Source: Streptosporangiaceae bacterium
Lineage (GTDB): Bacteria; Actinomycetota; Actinomycetes; Streptosporangiales; Streptosporangiaceae
Reading direction: 5' to 3'
Assembly (NCBI GenBank): GCA_030040475.1
Contig: JASHTQ010000413.1
Span: 1-7,015 of the forward strand
DNA: 7,015 nucleotides
Shown here piece after piece: positions 5,112 to 7,015 of this stretch. The notes under the pieces are model-generated. The model was not told the DNA's origin. It saw nothing but the letters and a program-made list of their open reading frames with translations, and searched no databases. The translations under genes were made by a program, and so were the position numbers. Every line of letters begins with the position of its first letter. The stretch's first letter is position 1.

Positions 5112-6482
5112 TCAATGCTTGCCCGACCGCTTGCTCCGTGCCTGCCTTACCGGCTGCTGCCGCACCACCCTGGCGACGGGCGCCTCCGGTTCCGGCTCGG
5201 GCTCCGGCTTGGGCTTACCCAGCCGGAGCAGGCCCCGCTTGGGCGCGCCGTTGGCAGGACCCGGCGAGTTGGCGGCCGCGTCGCGGCCGGCGTTCCCGGT
5301 CTGCACGCGACCTGACGCGGTACCCGGTTTGGCCGCGCTGCTGGAACCCGACGTCCCGTTTGCGCGCGCGCTCGTCCCCGATCGACTGCCGTCGCGCGTC
5401 CCCGTGCCGGTTCGCGCACCGGTAGACGTGGCCTTCGCGGCACCGCCCGTGCTCCCTGCCGTCGTCTTGGCCGCGCTGCCCGCCGCCGTCCTCGCGGCGC
5501 TGCCGGTCTTCGCGGCACCGCCGCCGTTCGCCGCCCTCGTTGCGGCGCTGCCGGTCGTCGTCTTCGCGCCGGACGCTACCGTCTTCGCGGCTCCCGAGGA
5601 GGAACGCGGACGCGGCGCCCCGATCTCGACTCCAGGAGCGTCCGCCGCCACGTTGGAGGGACGCGGACGCGGCGCCCTGGTCCCGGCCGCCGGCCCGGCC
5701 GCGGTCAACGGCTCCCAGTTCCTGAACATGAAGTACTGCTGGCCGAGCGTCCACATGTTCGTGGTGACCCAGTAGAGGACCAGCCCGTACTGCCAGTACA
5801 GCCCGGTCAGCGAGAAGAACGGCACGATGTACTGCATGTACTTCTGCGACTGGGCCATCGGGTTGTCCGGGTCCACGTTGGTCTGCATGAGACCGCGCTT
5901 CGCGCTCTGCCTGACGGTCAGGAACGTCGTGGTCGCGCTGATCGCCACGGTGACCGCGGCAATGATCGAGGAGCCGAGCCCCATCCCTGGCGTATGCGGG
6001 AGCAGCAGCTTGTCGCCCAGGTGCACGCCGAAGATCGTGGCCTTCTGGGCGCTCTCCATCACCTGCACCGTCAGCCCGTAGGCGGGCTTGACGCCCTTCT
6101 TCCACTCGGCGATGCTGCGCAGGACGTAGAACAGCGAGAAGAAGACGATCATCTGCGGGATCATCGGCAGGCAGCCCGCCAGCGGGTTGACCCCGTTTTC
6201 CTTGTAGAACTTCATCGTCTCTTCGTTGAGACGCTGCTTGTCGTTCTTGTACTTCTTCCGCAGCTCGGCCAGCTGCGGCGCGTGCTGGGCCATCTTCCGC
6301 TGCGCGTGCACCTGCTTGACGAACAGCGGGACGAGGCACAGCCGGATCAAGATGACGAGGATCGCGATGGACAGGCCCCAGGCCAGTCCGGTGTCGGGGC
6401 CGAATATCTTGCCGAGCCCGGCATGGAGGTGCATGATCACCCATGCCACCAGATCGGCCAGCGGGCTGATGAGAGTGGTCAC
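5112..6482 (-). CDS. yidC: Membrane protein insertase YidC (Oxa1 family)
   Basis: 456-residue inner-membrane insertase and chaperone that works alone or with SecYEG. The N-terminal 258 residues are the conserved Oxa1/YidC core. The first conserved membrane segment (about 35-55) contains Arg47 in LIRLCLVPLFVKQ, the groove arginine that contacts substrates. Next are a charged cytoplasmic helical hairpin (about 56-98, QRKMAQHAPQLAELRKKYK), a segment with NPLAGCLPMIPQM (99-111), and hydrophobic segments at about 170-190, 217-231 and 232-250, ending FMFRNWEP. There is no large periplasmic P1 domain, as in other Gram-positives. Residues about 259-456 form a very long Ala/Gly/Ser/Thr-rich tail with scattered Lys/Arg, a PKPEPEPEPE run (424-433) and a basic end (RSKRSGKH) suited to ribosome contact. 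The GTG start has GAGGAG 7 nt upstream (6490-6495), overlapping the end of yidD. Confidence 0.96.
   Translation of the reverse strand: MTTLISPLADLVAWVIMHLHAGLGKIFGPDTGLAWGLSIAILVILIRLCLVPLFVKQVHAQRKMAQHAPQLAELRKKYKNDKQRLNEETMKFYKENGVNPLAGCLPMIPQMIVFFSLFYVLRSIAEWKKGVKPAYGLTVQVMESAQKATIFGVHLGDKLLLPHTPGMGLGSSIIAAVTVAISATTTFLTVRQSAKRGLMQTNVDPDNPMAQSQKYMQYIVPFFSLTGLYWQYGLVLYWVTTNMWTLGQQYFMFRNWEPLTAAGPAAGTRAPRPRPSNVAADAPGVEIGAPRPRSSSGAAKTVASGAKTTTGSAATRAANGGGAAKTGSAARTAAGSAAKTTAGSTGGAAKATSTGARTGTGTRDGSRSGTSARANGTSGSSSAAKPGTASGRVQTGNAGRDAAANSPGPANGAPKRGLLRLGKPKPEPEPEPEAPVARVVRQQPVRQARSKRSGKH
5604..5677. repeat. 17-bp direct repeat in the yidC tail
   Basis: ACGCGGACGCGGCGCCC occurs at 5604-5620 and again, identical, at 5661-5677, 57 bp apart. 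Because 57 is a multiple of three, both copies are read in the same frame and encode the duplicated Ala-Pro-Arg-Pro-Arg blocks near residues 270 and 289 of YidC. The low-complexity tail seems to have grown partly by duplication. Confidence 0.6.
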
Positions 6483-6485
6483 CGG

Positions 6486-6767
6486 TTAGCTCCTCGCTAC
6501 CTTGGCGGGCGGCACCGGGTCGTAACCGCCGGGGTGGAACGGGTGGCACCGGGCGATGCGCGCCACCGCGAGCCAGAGCCCCCGGGCCGCGCCATGCCGT
6601 GCCAGCGCGGTCAGCGCGTAGGCGCTGCACGAGGGCTCGAACCTGCACCGCGGGCCGAGCAACGGACTCACGAACCGCCGGTAGCCGGCGATCGGTACCA
6701 TAAGCAGCCGGGCCGGCACCGATGGCGCGGTGCGGGCCGGATCGTTAGCAGCACCTCTACCTGGCAT
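6486..6767 (-). CDS. yidD: Membrane protein insertion efficiency factor YidD
   Basis: 93 residues from the ATG at 6767. YidD is a small membrane-associated protein that aids YidC-dependent insertion. Diagnostic motifs are the hydrophobic [19 protein letters not shown] segment, [14 protein letters not shown] with the family's conserved cysteines, and [14 protein letters not shown] near the C-terminus. It lies between rnpA (11-bp overlap) and yidC (3-bp gap), the standard place. The ATG is preferred to an upstream TTG at 6785, which would add six residues; neither has a strong Shine-Dalgarno sequence, and coupling to rnpA translation is likely. The N-terminal 18 residues ([17 protein letters not shown]) are not conserved. 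The family is certain; the start is less so. Confidence 0.92.
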   Translation of the reverse strand: MPGRGAANDPARTAPSVPARLLMVPIAGYRRFVSPLLGPRCRFEPSCSAYALTALARHGAARGLWLAVARIARCHPFHPGGYDPVPPAKVARS

Positions 6768-7015
6768 TACCGACGCGCGCCCCAACCTGCCGCCGCAGCA
6801 ACCTGCTGATCACCAGGTCCAGATCCGCGGCGAGATCCTGCTGGCTTGCGTGCGCGGCTGCAGCGTTCGCGCGCACCACAAAAAGGCTACCGCCAGGAAG
6901 CGACTGAAGGTACCCGCGCATCAGCTCACGAAGACGCCGCTTGACACGGTTTCTGGTCACCGCCGAGCCGACCGCCCGGCTTACCGCAAATCCTACCCTG
7001 GCCGGCTCGCGGCCG
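6757..7015 (-). CDS. rnpA: Ribonuclease P protein component RnpA, C-terminal part (5' end outside window)
   Basis: The minus-strand frame is open from the right edge to a TAG at 6757-6759. The in-frame GTG at 6960 is internal: the codons upstream of it read [18 protein letters not shown], which is the standard RnpA sequence before the RNR signature [12 protein letters not shown]. About 86 residues are present out of about 120. RnpA is the basic protein subunit that helps the RnpB RNA bind and cleave the 5' leader of pre-tRNAs. [10 protein letters not shown] is the conserved RNA-contacting helix. The gene overlaps yidD by 11 bp. Its usual upstream partner rpmH, and then dnaA/oriC, would lie past the right edge. 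Confidence 0.95.
   Translation of the reverse strand, partial: GREPARVGFAVSRAVGSAVTRNRVKRRLRELMRGYLQSLPGGSLFVVRANAAAAHASQQDLAADLDLVISRLLRRQVGARVGNAR

Noticed and set aside
5110..5115. Perfect minus-strand TTGACA (-35 like) at the yidC stop codon
   Set aside because: No TANNNT occurs 16-19 bp downstream, so a promoter for jag is not supported.
5062..5775. Long plus-strand open frame of 237 codons opposite the yidC tail, rich in Ala/Pro/Val
   Set aside because: It is antisense to the low-complexity yidC tail, has no recognisable motif, and its repeats mirror those of YidC. High GC keeps the frame open.
5215..6648. Minus-strand 477-codon frame overlapping yidC in another frame
   Set aside because: Its sequence is Arg/Gly/Asp-rich with no motifs, while the shorter overlapping frame is unmistakable YidC with a good ribosome-binding site.
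6783..6785. TTG as a yidD start
   Set aside because: It would lengthen the protein by six unconserved residues and has no Shine-Dalgarno. The ATG at 6767 is the simpler choice.
5994..6809. Plus-strand open frame of 271 codons opposite yidC, yidD and rnpA
   Set aside because: It runs antisense across three certain genes, has a composition typical of GC-rich shadow frames (Arg/Gln/His/Leu), and shows no domain.
6958..6960. GTG as the rnpA start, giving a 67-residue protein
   Set aside because: Codons upstream of it continue in frame with conserved RnpA sequence to the window edge, so the gene is cut by the edge rather than short.

Overview
The window is a piece of the origin-proximal chromosome of a high-GC actinomycete (Actinomycetota). 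The GC-rich codon use, the frequent GTG starts and the gene order all point that way. On the minus strand, read from the right edge leftward, the order is rnpA (cut by the edge), yidD, yidC, jag/khpB, rsmG, parA, parB. This is the conserved actinobacterial block that normally lies beside rpmH, dnaA and oriC, so the origin is expected beyond the right edge. No genus can be named from this sequence alone.

Left part (1-1359, plus strand): the last 68 codons of a D-alanine-D-alanine ligase-type ATP-grasp protein, a short gap with a 13-bp tandem repeat, and a complete PLP-dependent low-specificity threonine aldolase that may be read from a leaderless mRNA. The aldolase converges on parB. The 120-bp gap between them holds two parS-like sites that are exact reverse complements of each other, and a hairpin just after the parB stop that probably ends the minus-strand operon.

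Middle (1480-4448, minus strand): parB, then one uninterrupted 659-codon frame that holds a complete RsmG methyltransferase at the N-terminus and a complete ParA ATPase at the C-terminus. About 150 codons of Gly/Ala/Ser-rich linker join them. The linker has relaxed codon use, including a TTA leucine codon. It also holds a third parS-like site, two mutually exclusive hairpins, and an internal GTG with its own Shine-Dalgarno sequence, from which ParA could be made separately. This fused or stop-less rsmG-parA frame is the most unusual thing in the window.

Right part (4435-7015, minus strand): jag, yidC with a roughly 200-residue low-complexity tail, yidD and the 3' part of rnpA. Spacing is tight (3 bp between yidD and yidC; overlaps at rnpA/yidD and jag/rsmG). 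The exception is a 122-bp gap between yidC and jag. RnpA processes tRNA 5' ends, YidD and YidC serve membrane-protein insertion, Jag is an RNA-binding partner, RsmG methylates 16S rRNA, and ParA/ParB with parS segregate the origin region. Apart from the rsmG-parA arrangement this is core housekeeping DNA. I see no mobile element, CRISPR array, tRNA or rRNA gene.
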